From assembly GCF_025972045.1 (NCBI RefSeq), contig NZ_JAPDHX010000001.1, positions 209,181 to 273,180 of the forward strand: a DNA stretch of 64,000 nt, in the 5' to 3' direction. Source of the stretch: Micropruina sonneratiae. GTDB lineage: Bacteria; Actinomycetota; Actinomycetes; Propionibacteriales; Propionibacteriaceae. Positions within the stretch are counted from its first letter, which is position 1. Each line of letters starts with the position of its first letter. The notes below the pieces were generated by a model. The model did no database searches and was not told the origin of the DNA. It saw only the letters and a list, made by a program, of their open reading frames with translations. This document shows positions 7,806 through 21,760 of this stretch, piece by piece. Made by a program: the position numbers and the translations under genes.

Positions 7806-8870
7806 TTACTCAGCTGTGACCTGCGGCGGGTCCGCGGCGGGCGGCTCGATGGCCAGCTCCATGCCGGCGACGGCATGGCTGAGGCCCCGGTGGTCGCGTG
7901 ACCAGATCGCCCACCCGACGGTGAGTGCTCCGAAGACGACACTGAGTGCGCCGAAGTAGGGCACGGGCAGGCTGAGCACCACGTAGCCCCCGACGCCGGC
8001 CAGCAGCTTCAGCACGCGGCTGCGCGTCTCGGCGCCGGGCCGGGCGCGCGGTTCGAGGCCGACCATCGTCTCGCCGATGGTGCGGCCACGCGCCAACACC
8101 GACCAGCCCTCGACGAGCAGCGGGACACCGGTGGACAGCACGATGTCGACCCACTGCGGCAGTTGCTCGGTCGGCCACTGCAGCAGGTACAGGGCGACCA
8201 CCCGCCACGCGATCGTCAGGACGCCGCCGACGGTGCCGATCACCAGCAGGTCGGCGAGCAGGCCGATCAGCCGGCGCCCCAGCGTGACCCTGGTCGTTCG
8301 AGGGGGCGGACGTCGTCGGCTGCTGAGCCGTTGCAGCGGAATGGCGAGCACCGAGCCGAGCAGTGCGCCGGTGGTGTTCACCAGCATGTCGTCGACGTCG
8401 AACACCCGGTACGCGCAGTGATAGAGCCCCCACACGCCGGTGAGCTGGGTGAATTCGATCAGCGCGGAACCGCCGAGGCCGACCAGGGCCGCCACGACGA
8501 TCCCACGGCCCAGCAGCAGTCGCAGGAACACCCCAAGAGGGACGAAGAGCACGACGTTCAGCGCGACCTGCAGGAACGCCCGATTGTGCAGCAGGTTCCG
8601 ACCGCCGGCGGCGATGTCGGCGAGGAACGCGAGGGGGTGCAGGTTGTGACCGACGCAGCGGAAGCCGTCGTTCTCGGGAATCGGCACCAGCGTGTACGAC
8701 CACATCGCCACCGCGTAGACGGCGACCGCCAGCAGCATCGCCATGTCGGCCGGCCGGAACCTTCCGGCCCGGCGGTAACGTGCGGCGGCGACCGGGACGA
8801 AGGCCACGATGGCGAGCAGACCGCCCAGCACCAGGGCGGTCAAGGTGCTGGGTCCGAACGGGCTCAGCAT
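7806..8870 (-). CDS. VanZ-like and RDD-domain membrane protein
   Basis: A 354-residue polytopic membrane protein of unknown function. The N-terminal half is VanZ-like: TM segments from about residue 8, a conserved TLVPIPE-type loop, and a later segment with EFTQL and FDVDDMLVNTTGALLG, which is the family signature. The C-terminal part is an RDD domain (LIGLLADLLVIGTVGG). ATG at 8870 is chosen because AGGAGG lies 9 bases upstream; the ATG at 8891 has none. A TAGACT -10 candidate is at 8912-8907 on the minus strand. VanZ proteins are linked to glycopeptide tolerance in Gram-positives, but no resistance genes are nearby, so no phenotype is inferred. Confidence 0.85.
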   Translation of the reverse strand: MLSPFGPSTLTALVLGGLLAIVAFVPVAAARYRRAGRFRPADMAMLLAVAVYAVAMWSYTLVPIPENDGFRCVGHNLHPLAFLADIAAGGRNLLHNRAFLQVALNVVLFVPLGVFLRLLLGRGIVVAALVGLGGSALIEFTQLTGVWGLYHCAYRVFDVDDMLVNTTGALLGSVLAIPLQRLSSRRRPPPRTTRVTLGRRLIGLLADLLVIGTVGGVLTIAWRVVALYLLQWPTEQLPQWVDIVLSTGVPLLVEGWSVLARGRTIGETMVGLEPRARPGAETRSRVLKLLAGVGGYVVLSLPVPYFGALSVVFGALTVGWAIWSRDHRGLSHAVAGMELAIEPPAADPPQVTAE

Positions 8871-9007
8871 GGGGTCGTTCCTCCTGGGCATCCGGGGTGG
8901 CGGGACAGTCTAGGCGCCGGGTGCGGGCGACGTCGCGCCGGGCCCGGTGCGGGCCGCCTCGGCAGGACGTGGTGCAATTGACCCGTCCGTAGATCCGATG
9001 GGAGCCC

Positions 9008-11140
9008 ATGAACCAGCCCAGTGACACCTTCGCCCAACGCACCCGACGTCTGGCCTCCGAGGTCCAGCGGCTGCGCGACTGGGCCGGCGGGGACCCCTCC
9101 CGGCTCGGTCCGGTGGCTGATGCCCTTATCGAAGTGACCGCGCACCGGTTGGCCGGGCACGCCTGGGCCGAGGCCGCCGCGGGGGCCCAGGAAGCGGTCT
9201 CGCTGTCGGCCAAACTGCTGGCCCAGCACGGCCCGGTCGGTCCGTACACCGCACCGGCCGACGCCGTGCGTTCGATCACGGCCCTGGTGCACCTGGCGTT
9301 GATCCAGTCGGCGGCGGGGCTGCATGCGCAGGCCGAGCAGGTGCTGGCGGCGGCCTTCGGCCTGCGGACCCAACTGAGCCGGATCGACCTCGACTCGCAG
9401 CTTGAACCGCGAACGGTGGCCTGGGCACTGCTCGCCTGGTCGCGCGCCGCCCTGGCCGACGGCCGGGTGGCCGACGCCAACGCACGCATCGACGCGGCGG
9501 TCGCGCTGGCCGCCACCGACGAGGAGTTTCTGGCCGTCGACGTCGACCGCGCCGCGGCTGAAGCCCGTTGGGCGGCGGGCTGGCCGGAGCCGTCGGTGGA
9601 GTTCGCGCTGCGCGCGGTCGAACGCTACGACCAGCGGGCCTCGGCCGTCCTGCAGCGCCCCTCCTCGACGCCCGAGGGCGTTCTGGAGCGGCTCTCCGAG
9701 CCCCTGTTCGGCTTGTACAGCGAAACGGCCGACCGGGCGCTCGCGATCGGCGCGCCGGGGCTCGGGCTCGAGCTCCGCCGCCGGCTGGTCGACCGGCTCG
9801 GAGCCCTCGCGGTCCGGACGTCGGTTGCGCAACTGCAGTTGGTGTCGGCGCTGGGCGACCTCGCGGACGACCTCCGTGGCCAGCAGCGGACGGCCGAGGC
9901 GAAGGACGTGGCCGAATTGGCGTCCTCGATCGCCGGCGACACCGAAGCCGAGCAGCTGGCTCGCCGGCAGCGCGCCCGGCTGGGCAGCCCGACCTCGTGG
10001 AGTTCCCTGCCCGCGCCCGACGCCTTCGGCGTCGAGACGGGGGCGAATCAGCCGACCGGGCGGCTCGCTGCCCTGCGCGGGCCGGCGGACGCCGCCGAAC
10101 AACGCCGCCGCAGCGAAACCGAGGCGGAGCTGGCGCGTCGCAGTGAAGCCGCGAGAGCGGACGAACTGGCGCGGGCCGAGCGAGAGCGCGCCGATCGCGC
10201 GGAGGCAGAGCGCCTCGCTCTCGAACGGGAGAGCGCGGAGCGGGCGGCCGCAGCGGCCGCAGCGGAGGCGGAGCGGATCGAGAACAGGCGCAAGCGTGAG
10301 GAGCGGATCGCCGAGCACGAGCGCCTCGAGCAGGCGCGGAGGGCCGAACAGGAGGCCGCGCTGCGGGCACGGGTCAGCGACGAGACCCCGCAGGAGCGCG
10401 TCGAACGCGAGGAGCTCGAGCGGCTGGCTGCGGAACTGGCCGAGCTCGAGGCCGAGGAGGCGGCCCGGGCCGAACGGGAGGCCGCCGAGTTGGCCGCGCT
10501 GGAAGCCCAACTGGCCGCCGAGGAAGCCGAACGCGAGCAGGCCCGCGCGGAGCGGGCCGAGCGGGAGCGGATCGAGGCGGAGGAGCTCGAGCAGGAGCGG
10601 TTGGCGGTCGAGCAGGCGGAGTTGGAGCGTCAGGCCCTGGCTGCGCAGCGTGCCGAAGCGGAACGGCTACGGCTGGTCGAACTGGCCGAGGCGCAGGCCC
10701 GCGAACGGGCTGAGCGTGAGGAGGCCGAGCGATTGGCCCGCGAGCAGGCCGAGCGTGCGGAGGCCGAGGCGCAGGCCCGCGAACGGGCTGAGCGTGAGGA
10801 GGCCGAGCGGTTGGCCCGCGAACGGGCTGAGCGTGAGGAGGCCGAGCAGCCGGCCACGGAACAGGCCGACCGCGGGGGCGTCGAGCAGGATCTCGAGCGT
10901 GCCCGCGCCCAGCTGGACGAGGCGTCCACCGCCGGCAAACGTCGCGACGTCCGCGCCGCGAGCGAGGAACTGGTCGATATGCTGCGCGACCGCTACGCGG
11001 CCGATCCGGAGCAGTACCTCACCGAGTTCCTGGATGCCCTGGATCAACTGGCGACCGCGCGCTGGCAGGCCGGCGACTGGTGGGGTTCGCGCGGACCGGC
11101 CAAAGAGGCCAAGACCCTGCGCAAGGCACACGGCCGGTAG
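9008..11140 (+). CDS. Large Glu/Arg/Ala-rich coiled-coil protein
   Basis: A 710-residue cytoplasmic protein of unknown function. Residues 1-330 are all-helical and Ala/Leu-rich with a TPR-like character (repeated WALLAWSRAALADG-type segments). Residues about 355-635 are an almost unbroken charged coiled coil dominated by Ala, Glu and Arg, including a 26-residue tandem duplication. Residues 640-710 form a separate C-terminal helical domain (RDVRAASEELVDMLRDRY) that resembles the N-terminal repeats. The ATG follows GATGGGAG. It has no TM segment or signal. The architecture suggests a cytoskeleton-like or scaffold role, but the sequence does not prove it. Confidence 0.8.
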   Translation: MNQPSDTFAQRTRRLASEVQRLRDWAGGDPSRLGPVADALIEVTAHRLAGHAWAEAAAGAQEAVSLSAKLLAQHGPVGPYTAPADAVRSITALVHLALIQSAAGLHAQAEQVLAAAFGLRTQLSRIDLDSQLEPRTVAWALLAWSRAALADGRVADANARIDAAVALAATDEEFLAVDVDRAAAEARWAAGWPEPSVEFALRAVERYDQRASAVLQRPSSTPEGVLERLSEPLFGLYSETADRALAIGAPGLGLELRRRLVDRLGALAVRTSVAQLQLVSALGDLADDLRGQQRTAEAKDVAELASSIAGDTEAEQLARRQRARLGSPTSWSSLPAPDAFGVETGANQPTGRLAALRGPADAAEQRRRSETEAELARRSEAARADELARAERERADRAEAERLALERESAERAAAAAAAEAERIENRRKREERIAEHERLEQARRAEQEAALRARVSDETPQERVEREELERLAAELAELEAEEAARAEREAAELAALEAQLAAEEAEREQARAERAERERIEAEELEQERLAVEQAELERQALAAQRAEAERLRLVELAEAQARERAEREEAERLAREQAERAEAEAQARERAEREEAERLARERAEREEAEQPATEQADRGGVEQDLERARAQLDEASTAGKRRDVRAASEELVDMLRDRYAADPEQYLTEFLDALDQLATARWQAGDWWGSRGPAKEAKTLRKAHGR
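10684..10839 (+). repeat. 78-bp tandem duplication in the coiled coil
   Basis: Two adjacent 78-bp copies (10684-10761 and 10762-10839) differ at only a few positions. They encode 26 residues of the AEAQARERAEREEAERLA type. A partial third copy of the internal segment (CGGGCTGAGCGTGAGGAGG) follows. Near-identity at the DNA level implies recent duplication. Confidence 0.85.
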
Positions 11141-11352
11141 CCGCGAGCCGATTGTCGGAATCCGCCAAACCTGCTCCCGCTCGACTGTGGGATCACCCCA
11201 ACCACGCCGGGCGGCCCGGGCCGAATCTGCCCCGGTCCGCTCGGGTCGCCTCGCCAACCAGGCACAGACGTGGAAGATTTCTGAGCCAGGACTGTGAGCG
11301 GTCCGGGGCGATGCCTGCCCCTGGCCGCGCCAAGGAAGCGAGGAGGCGCCGG

Positions 11353-16863
<5,511 letters not shown>

Positions 16864-16878
16864 GCGAGTCGGGGGCGC

Positions 16879-16884
16879 TACGAT
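16879..16884 (+). promoter_or_regulatory. -10 element (TACGAT), leaderless start
   Basis: TACGAT lies 7 bases before the ATG at 16892. The CGGAG between them is too close to the ATG to act as a ribosome binding site. Confidence 0.55.
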
Positions 16885-16891
16885 CCGGAGC

Positions 16892-17410
16892 ATGGCGACC
16901 CTTGTGCTCACCGTGATAGGCGACGACCGGGCCGGACTGGTCAACGCGCTGGCCGAAGCCATCACCGCTCATGGCGGCAACTGGGAACGCAGCCAGTTGG
17001 CCGAGCTGGCGGGCAAGTTCGCCGGCATCGTGCTGGTGACGGTGCCGGACGAACGTGCGGACGAGCTCGCGGCGGCGGTCCGGCCGCTGGCCGGACTGCT
17101 CGAGGTTTCGGTGCACTCCGCGGCGCCGGACGCCGACCGGCCCCAGCCCCGCGACCACGTCCAGGTCGATCTGGTCGGCAACGACCGTCCCGGCATCGTG
17201 CGCGACGTGTCCGGGGTGCTCAGCAGGCACGGGATCAGCATCGAGCGGATGATCACCGAGAACCGCGAGGCTCCGATGGCCGGTGGGCGGCTGTTCGAAG
17301 CCCACCTGACCGCGCCGCTGAGTCCCGGCGCCGACCTGGACGCCGTGCAGGCCGACCTGGAACGGCTGGCGACCGAGATCGTCGTCGACATCACCGTGGC
17401 GGCAGGGTGA
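16892..17410 (+). CDS. Double ACT-domain protein (GcvR-like)
   Basis: A 172-residue protein made of two ACT domains (about 3-78 and 88-170), a fold that binds amino acids and regulates enzymes or transcription. Each domain opens with the same pattern: LTVIGDDRAGLVNALAEAI and VDLVGNDRPGIVRDVSGVL. This is the layout of GcvR, the regulator of glycine cleavage in enterobacteria, but actinobacterial members are uncharacterised and no gcv genes are nearby. It overlaps the next gene by 4 bases (GTGA), so the two are probably co-transcribed. Confidence 0.8.
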   Translation: MATLVLTVIGDDRAGLVNALAEAITAHGGNWERSQLAELAGKFAGIVLVTVPDERADELAAAVRPLAGLLEVSVHSAAPDADRPQPRDHVQVDLVGNDRPGIVRDVSGVLSRHGISIERMITENREAPMAGGRLFEAHLTAPLSPGADLDAVQADLERLATEIVVDITVAAG

Positions 17411-18363
17411 GCGGCCCGATGAGCAGTGAGGTGATCCGTCTCGAAGGGCCGGAACTGGCGCTCGAGGTGTTGCCGTTGGGAGCCACCCTGCACCGGTTCG
17501 AGGTGCCCGAGGCTGGCGGCGGATGGCGCAACCTGGTGCTCTCCCGACCCGACGTCACCGCCTTCGATTCGGGCTATCGCGGCGCCTCGGTCGGCCGCTA
17601 CGCCAACCGCCTCGGCGACGCACGGTTCGACCTGGACGGCGTCCGATACGACCTGGTGGCCAACGAGGGTGCCAATCAACTGCACGGCGGGCCCGGTGGG
17701 TTCTCCACGCTGGTGTGGACGGTCGACGAGGTCACCGCCGAGTCGGTCACGCTGAGCCTGGTCAGTCCCGACGGCGACCAGGGCTTCCCCGGCCGGCTCG
17801 CCGTGACGGCACGGTTCGCGCTGATTCCCGGCGGCGCCCGGGTCGACTACCGGGCAACCACCGACGCCCCGACCGTGGTCAACCTGACGACGCACCCGTA
17901 CTTCCGGTTGGGCGGTGACGACATCGAGGGCCACACCCTGACCGTGCACGCGAGCAGCTACACCGCCGTCCGCCCTGACCTGATCCCGACCGGGGAGGTC
18001 GTCGGCGTCGCCGGCACCGCCCTCGACCTGCGCCGGGGACGCCTGCTGGCCGACGCCCTGGCCGACGTGGTGACCGAGGGGATCGACGCGGGTGGCGGCA
18101 TCGATCACAACTTCGTGGTCGACGGCGAGGGGCTGCGCGACCACGTCAGGCTGGCCGGTCCCGACGGCCACGTGCTCACGGTGCGCAGCGACGCACCGGC
18201 CGTCCAGGTCTATTCGGGTGAGGCGTTCGGCCGGGCAGGGGTGGCCGTGGAGCCGCAGAACTATCCCGATGCACCCAACCACGCCGGTTTCCCTTCGGCC
18301 GTGCTACGCCCCGGGCAGGCGTACCACACCGCCACCGAATGGCTGGTCGCACTGGGCGGGTGA
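17407..18363 (+). CDS. galM: Aldose 1-epimerase
   Basis: A cytoplasmic mutarotase that interconverts alpha and beta anomers of hexoses; 318 residues, typical for the family. Family motifs are visible: GASVGRYANRLGDARF near the N-terminus, NQLHGGPGGF, the catalytic His in NLTTHPYFRLGG, GGGIDHNFVVDG, and the catalytic Glu region YSGEAFGRAGVAVEPQNYPDAP. GTG at 17407 overlaps the previous stop; ATG at 17419 (with GGTGAG upstream) is an equally good start and would shorten the protein by four residues. It may serve sugar catabolism together with unlinked genes. Confidence 0.9.
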   Translation: MSGPMSSEVIRLEGPELALEVLPLGATLHRFEVPEAGGGWRNLVLSRPDVTAFDSGYRGASVGRYANRLGDARFDLDGVRYDLVANEGANQLHGGPGGFSTLVWTVDEVTAESVTLSLVSPDGDQGFPGRLAVTARFALIPGGARVDYRATTDAPTVVNLTTHPYFRLGGDDIEGHTLTVHASSYTAVRPDLIPTGEVVGVAGTALDLRRGRLLADALADVVTEGIDAGGGIDHNFVVDGEGLRDHVRLAGPDGHVLTVRSDAPAVQVYSGEAFGRAGVAVEPQNYPDAPNHAGFPSAVLRPGQAYHTATEWLVALGG

Positions 18364-18386
18364 CCACCCCGGCTCGGCCGCACCAC

Positions 18387-18392
18387 TACCCT
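18387..18392 (+). promoter_or_regulatory. -10 element (TACCCT), leaderless start
   Basis: TACCCT lies 7 bases before the ATG at 18400 with no ribosome binding site between. Confidence 0.55.
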
Positions 18393-18399
18393 GCTGGTC

Positions 18400-19197
18400 A
18401 TGCTCGTCCTGCTGTCGCCCGCGAAATCCCTCGACTTCGAGTCGCCGCCGGCCACCCGCAAGCACTCCGAGCCGCGGCTGCTGGACCGGTCGGAGCAACT
18501 CATCGAGGTGATGCGGCGCAAGTCGCCGGCCGAACTGGCCGGGCTGATGCATATCTCCGACGAGCTCGCCGCCCTGAACGCTCAGCGCTACGCCGACTTC
18601 AGCACCCCGTTCACCCCGCGCAACGCACGGGCCGCGGTGCTCGCCTTCGCCGGGGACGTGTACCAGGGACTGGCGGCGCGGCAGTGGGACGCCCGCGACC
18701 ACACCGAGGCGCAGAAGACGGTGCGCATCCTGTCCGGGCTGTACGGGGTGTTGCGTCCGCTCGACCTGATCCAGCCGTACCGACTCGAGATGGGGCTCCC
18801 CGTGGCGACCGACCGCGGCAACAGCCTGTACGCGTTCTGGGGGTCGACCATCACCGACCTGCTGCGGGCCGACCTGGCCGAGTCGCCCGGGGCGGACGTC
18901 GTGATCAACCTCGCCTCCGAGGAGTACGCCCGGTCGGTCCGCTTCGACGAGTTGGGTAGCCCGGTCGTCTCGCCGCGTTTCGAGGACACCAACGCCCGCG
19001 GCACCCGCGGCGTCATCTCGTTCTTCGCCAAGCGGGCCAGGGGCACGATGGCGGCCTGGCTCGTCCAGGGGCGGATCCGCAGCGCCGCCGCCCTGAAGCG
19101 GTTCGACGCCGGCGGCTACCGTTTCGACCCGGACGCCTCGAGCCACGGCCAGCCCGTCTTCGTGCGGCACTACGCGGACCGGCTGACCGCCGGCTGA
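18400..19197 (+). CDS. yaaA: YaaA family (UPF0246) peroxide-stress protein
   Basis: A 265-residue protein of the YaaA/DUF328 family, which in E. coli lowers free iron and DNA damage during peroxide stress. Family landmarks: LLSPAKSLDFE at the start, QRYADFSTPFTP, ARAAVLAFAGDVYQGL, the SGLYGVLRPLDLIQPYRLEMG block, NLASEEYARSV, and a C-terminal GVISFFAKRARG with GYRFD. Length and motif order fit the family well. It stands alone with its own leaderless-type promoter and is convergent with the VOC gene downstream. Confidence 0.92.
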   Translation: MLVLLSPAKSLDFESPPATRKHSEPRLLDRSEQLIEVMRRKSPAELAGLMHISDELAALNAQRYADFSTPFTPRNARAAVLAFAGDVYQGLAARQWDARDHTEAQKTVRILSGLYGVLRPLDLIQPYRLEMGLPVATDRGNSLYAFWGSTITDLLRADLAESPGADVVINLASEEYARSVRFDELGSPVVSPRFEDTNARGTRGVISFFAKRARGTMAAWLVQGRIRSAAALKRFDAGGYRFDPDASSHGQPVFVRHYADRLTAG

Positions 19198-19202
19198 CGG
19201 AC

Positions 19203-19568
19203 TCAGGCGTGCACGACCGCCTCGACGTTGTTGCCGTCCGGGTCGCGCACGAACGCCCCGTAGTAGCCGGGGTGGTACTCGGGCCATTCCCGCGGGGCGT
19301 GCAGCTGCTCGGCCCCGAGCGAGACGGCCGCGTCGAAGAAGGCCTGCACCTGCGCGCGGTCGGCGGCGCTGAAGGCGATGTGGCATTCCCTGTTCGACGG
19401 CGCCGCAGCCGTCGCCCCGATCCAGAAATCCGGGTGGCCCTCGGTGCCGTAGCCGATGGCCTGGCCGAAGTCCATCTGCCGGGTCAGGCCCAGCACGCCC
19501 AACACGGTGTCGTAGAAGCGAGCCGAGGCGCCCATGTCTGACACCTGAATGCCGAAATGATCCATCAT
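19203..19568 (-). CDS. VOC (glyoxalase/bleomycin-resistance) family protein
   Basis: A 121-residue vicinal-oxygen-chelate protein. The pattern is typical: MMDHFGIQVSDMGASARFYD at the start, a central FWIG strand, CHIAFSAADRAQVQAFFDAA, and YGAFVRDPDGNNVEAV at the end, where Glu would be a metal ligand. The start is taken as one of the tandem ATGs at 19568/19565, because the upstream in-frame residues do not fit the family. CACAGT lies 7 bases before it, a weak leaderless-type -10. The substrate is unknown. Confidence 0.87.
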   Translation of the reverse strand: MMDHFGIQVSDMGASARFYDTVLGVLGLTRQMDFGQAIGYGTEGHPDFWIGATAAAPSNRECHIAFSAADRAQVQAFFDAAVSLGAEQLHAPREWPEYHPGYYGAFVRDPDGNNVEAVVHA

Positions 19569-19631
19569 GGGCACCACTGTGCCGGGCGGCCCCGACAAAA
19601 GCCGGGCACTCCGCCCACCGCCCACGCGGCG

Positions 19632-19817
19632 CGCTTCGTCCTAACCGACGGCTCTGTTGCCGACGGTGCCGGCTTCGGCGACAAGCCGATGGTGGGCGGA
19701 TTCTCGATCGTCGAGGTCGACACCCCGCAGGAGGGCCTGGACTGGGCTGCCAGGATCGCGGCCGCGGGTCGCTGCGCTTAGGAGGTCCGCGAGATCATGT
19801 ACGACCCCGAGTCCTGA
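19632..19817 (+). pseudogene. Remnant of a YciI/DGPF-domain gene
   Basis: This frame reads RFVLTDGSVADGAGFGDKPM, then GGFSIVEVDTPQEGLDWAARI, the C-terminal half of the YciI-like DGPF family. It hits an in-frame TAG at 19779-19781, after which the family's C-terminus continues as EVREIMYDPES to a TGA at 19815. The N-terminal half is absent: upstream sequence is the start region of the opposite-strand VOC gene. Both a nonsense mutation and 5' loss are therefore visible. DGPF proteins are often neighbours of VOC and ECF sigma genes, so it may be the relic of a former pair. Confidence 0.75.
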
Positions 19818-19846
19818 GACTCCCGCGGCTGCCGCCCACGGCCGGC

Positions 19847-20683
19847 TCACAGCCGGTCGATCACCTCGTCCAGCATCCGTTCGGTCAGCTTGCCGGTGAA
19901 GGTGTTCTGCTGGCTGACGTGGTAGCTGCCGACCAGCCGGACCGTCCGGTCCCCGGCCACCAGCAGTGCTTCGGCGCCGTGGCCGAAGCGTGGCTTGGGC
20001 CGCGGCACCGTCCAGCCCAGCCGTCGCGCGGCGGCCAGGGCGGCGTCCCAGCCGATCGAACCCAGCGCCAGCATCGACCGCAGCCTCGGTAGGGCCAGCT
20101 GCAGCTCGCGGTCCAGCCAGGGCGCGCAGGTGCCCCGCTCGAGCGGTGTCGGCTTGTTGTCCGGCGGTGCGCAGCGCACCGCCGCCACGATCCGGACGCC
20201 GGCGAGCCGGAGCCCGTCACCGGCGTGCACCGAGGTGGGTTGCGAGGCGTAGCCGGCGCGGTGCAGCGCCGCGTACAGCCAGTCGCCGGAGCGGTCCCCG
20301 GTGAACATCCGGCCGGTCCGGTTCGCGCCGTGCGCGGCCGGCGCCAGCCCGACGATCAGCACCGCGGCGTCCGGATCGCCGAACGAGGGCACCGCACGCC
20401 CCCAGTACGGCTGGGCGGCGAACGCGGCCCGCTTGCCTCGCGCCACCCCTTCGCGCCACGCCACCAGCCGAGGGCACGCCCGGCAGACCGACACCAGCGC
20501 GTCCAGTTCGCCCACCCCGGACGCCCCGGCGGCCAGCGCGCGCACCTGGGCGGCCACCTCGGCCACCGGGGTGGCAGCGGTCGCCGGATCGCCGGGCCAA
20601 CCCGTCCCCGGCGCGACCGGCGACGAGAAAACCGCTTCCGACAAGGGATGACGAAGCGTTGCGTCGTCGTCGGCGCTAGCCAT
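19847..20683 (-). CDS. Family 5 uracil-DNA glycosylase (UdgB type)
   Basis: A base-excision-repair glycosylase of 278 residues with an expected [4Fe-4S] cluster. Cysteines are seen in [19 protein letters not shown] and ERGTCAPW. Motif A reads [19 protein letters not shown], which lacks the Asp of family 1 enzymes as expected for family 5. The second motif is [15 protein letters not shown]. The ATG at 20683 follows AAGGAG; the long in-frame extension upstream lies antisense to the alcohol dehydrogenase and was discarded. High-GC genomes often use this enzyme against deaminated cytosine. Confidence 0.9.
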   Translation of the reverse strand: MASADDDATLRHPLSEAVFSSPVAPGTGWPGDPATAATPVAEVAAQVRALAAGASGVGELDALVSVCRACPRLVAWREGVARGKRAAFAAQPYWGRAVPSFGDPDAAVLIVGLAPAAHGANRTGRMFTGDRSGDWLYAALHRAGYASQPTSVHAGDGLRLAGVRIVAAVRCAPPDNKPTPLERGTCAPWLDRELQLALPRLRSMLALGSIGWDAALAAARRLGWTVPRPKPRFGHGAEALLVAGDRTVRLVGSYHVSQQNTFTGKLTERMLDEVIDRL

Positions 20684-20715
20684 CGGTTCTCCTTCCGCGC
20701 GGGCAGGCGCACCAC

Positions 20716-20721
20716 TAGGGT
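20716..20721 (+). promoter_or_regulatory. -10 element (TAGGGT), leaderless start
   Basis: TAGGGT lies 7 bases before the ATG at 20729 and no convincing ribosome binding site intervenes. Confidence 0.55.
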
Positions 20722-20728
20722 GGCGGAC

Positions 20729-21745
20729 ATGCACGGCACCATCCTGCACGCAGCCGGCGACGTCCGCTTCGAGGAGCGGCCCGATCCCGAGCTCCGCACC
20801 CCCACCGACGCGATCGTTCGGGTCACCGCGACCTGTGTCTGCGGTTCCGACCTGTGGCCCTACCGCGGCATCAGTCCGGTCACCAAGCCGCGGCCGATCG
20901 GTCACGAGTACGTCGGCGTCGTCGAGGCGATCGGCCAGCAGGTGACCGGCCTCGAGGTCGGCCAGTTCGTCGTCGGGCCGTTCTTTGCCTGCGACAACAC
21001 CTGCCCGCACTGCCGGGCCGGTTTCCAGTCGGTCTGCGAACAACTCGACTGGTACGACGGGTGCCAGTCCGAGTTGCTGCGGGTGCCGCTCGCCGACGGC
21101 ACGCTGGTCGCCGCGCCGGAACAGCCCGACGACGACCTGATCCCGAGCCTGCTCACTCTCTCGGACGTGATGGGCACCGGCTGGCACGCCGCCACGATGG
21201 CCGGTGTCCAGCCCGGCATGACCGTGGCCGTGGTCGGCGACGGTGCCGTCGGCCTGTGCGGCGTGCTGGCCTGCGCGCAACTTGGTGCCGCACGGGTGAT
21301 CGCGATGAGCCGGCACGAGTCCCGGCAGCGGGTCGCCACAGCCTTCGGCGCCACCGACATCGTCGAGGAGCGCGGGGTCGAGGGGGTTACCCGGATCAAC
21401 GAACTCACCGACGGCGTCGGCGCCGACGCGGTGCTCGAGTGCGTCGGCACCGGCGACGCCATGCTGCAGGCGCTGAGCTGTGCCCGGCCGGGGGCGATGG
21501 TCGGCTATGTCGGGGTGCCGCACGGCGTCGAGTTGCCGGTGCGGCAGATGTTCGAGCGCAACGTGGGGGTGCGCGGCGGGATGGCGCCGGTGCGCAACTA
21601 CCTGCCGCAGCTGATGCAGCGGGTGCTGGCCCGCGAGATCGAGCCCGGCCTGGTGTTCGACCTGGAGCTGCCGCTGGCCGAGGTCGCCCAGGCCTACGCC
21701 GCGATGGACGATCGCCGCGCCATCAAGGCGCTGCTGCGGCCCTGA
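20729..21745 (+). CDS. Zinc-dependent alcohol dehydrogenase (MDR family)
   Basis: A 338-residue medium-chain dehydrogenase. Catalytic zinc ligands are in CVCGSD and GHEY; the structural zinc lobe is [16 protein letters not shown] with four cysteines. The NAD(P)-binding fold has [18 protein letters not shown]-like sequence (actual [19 protein letters not shown]), and SRHES after beta-2 suggests preference for NADP. The substrate is unknown. ATG at 20729 is the first methionine that leaves a normal family N-terminus ([20 protein letters not shown]); longer frames run antisense to the glycosylase gene. Confidence 0.9.
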   Translation: MHGTILHAAGDVRFEERPDPELRTPTDAIVRVTATCVCGSDLWPYRGISPVTKPRPIGHEYVGVVEAIGQQVTGLEVGQFVVGPFFACDNTCPHCRAGFQSVCEQLDWYDGCQSELLRVPLADGTLVAAPEQPDDDLIPSLLTLSDVMGTGWHAATMAGVQPGMTVAVVGDGAVGLCGVLACAQLGAARVIAMSRHESRQRVATAFGATDIVEERGVEGVTRINELTDGVGADAVLECVGTGDAMLQALSCARPGAMVGYVGVPHGVELPVRQMFERNVGVRGGMAPVRNYLPQLMQRVLAREIEPGLVFDLELPLAEVAQAYAAMDDRRAIKALLRP

Positions 21746-21760
21746 CTCCGACGCCCGGGC

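Noticed and set aside
11080-11352. Upstream extension of the carboxylase frame
   Set aside because: It overlaps the end of the coiled-coil gene and reads unlike any carboxylase N-terminus, whereas GTG 11353 has a perfect AGGAGG and gives the normal biotin carboxylase start.
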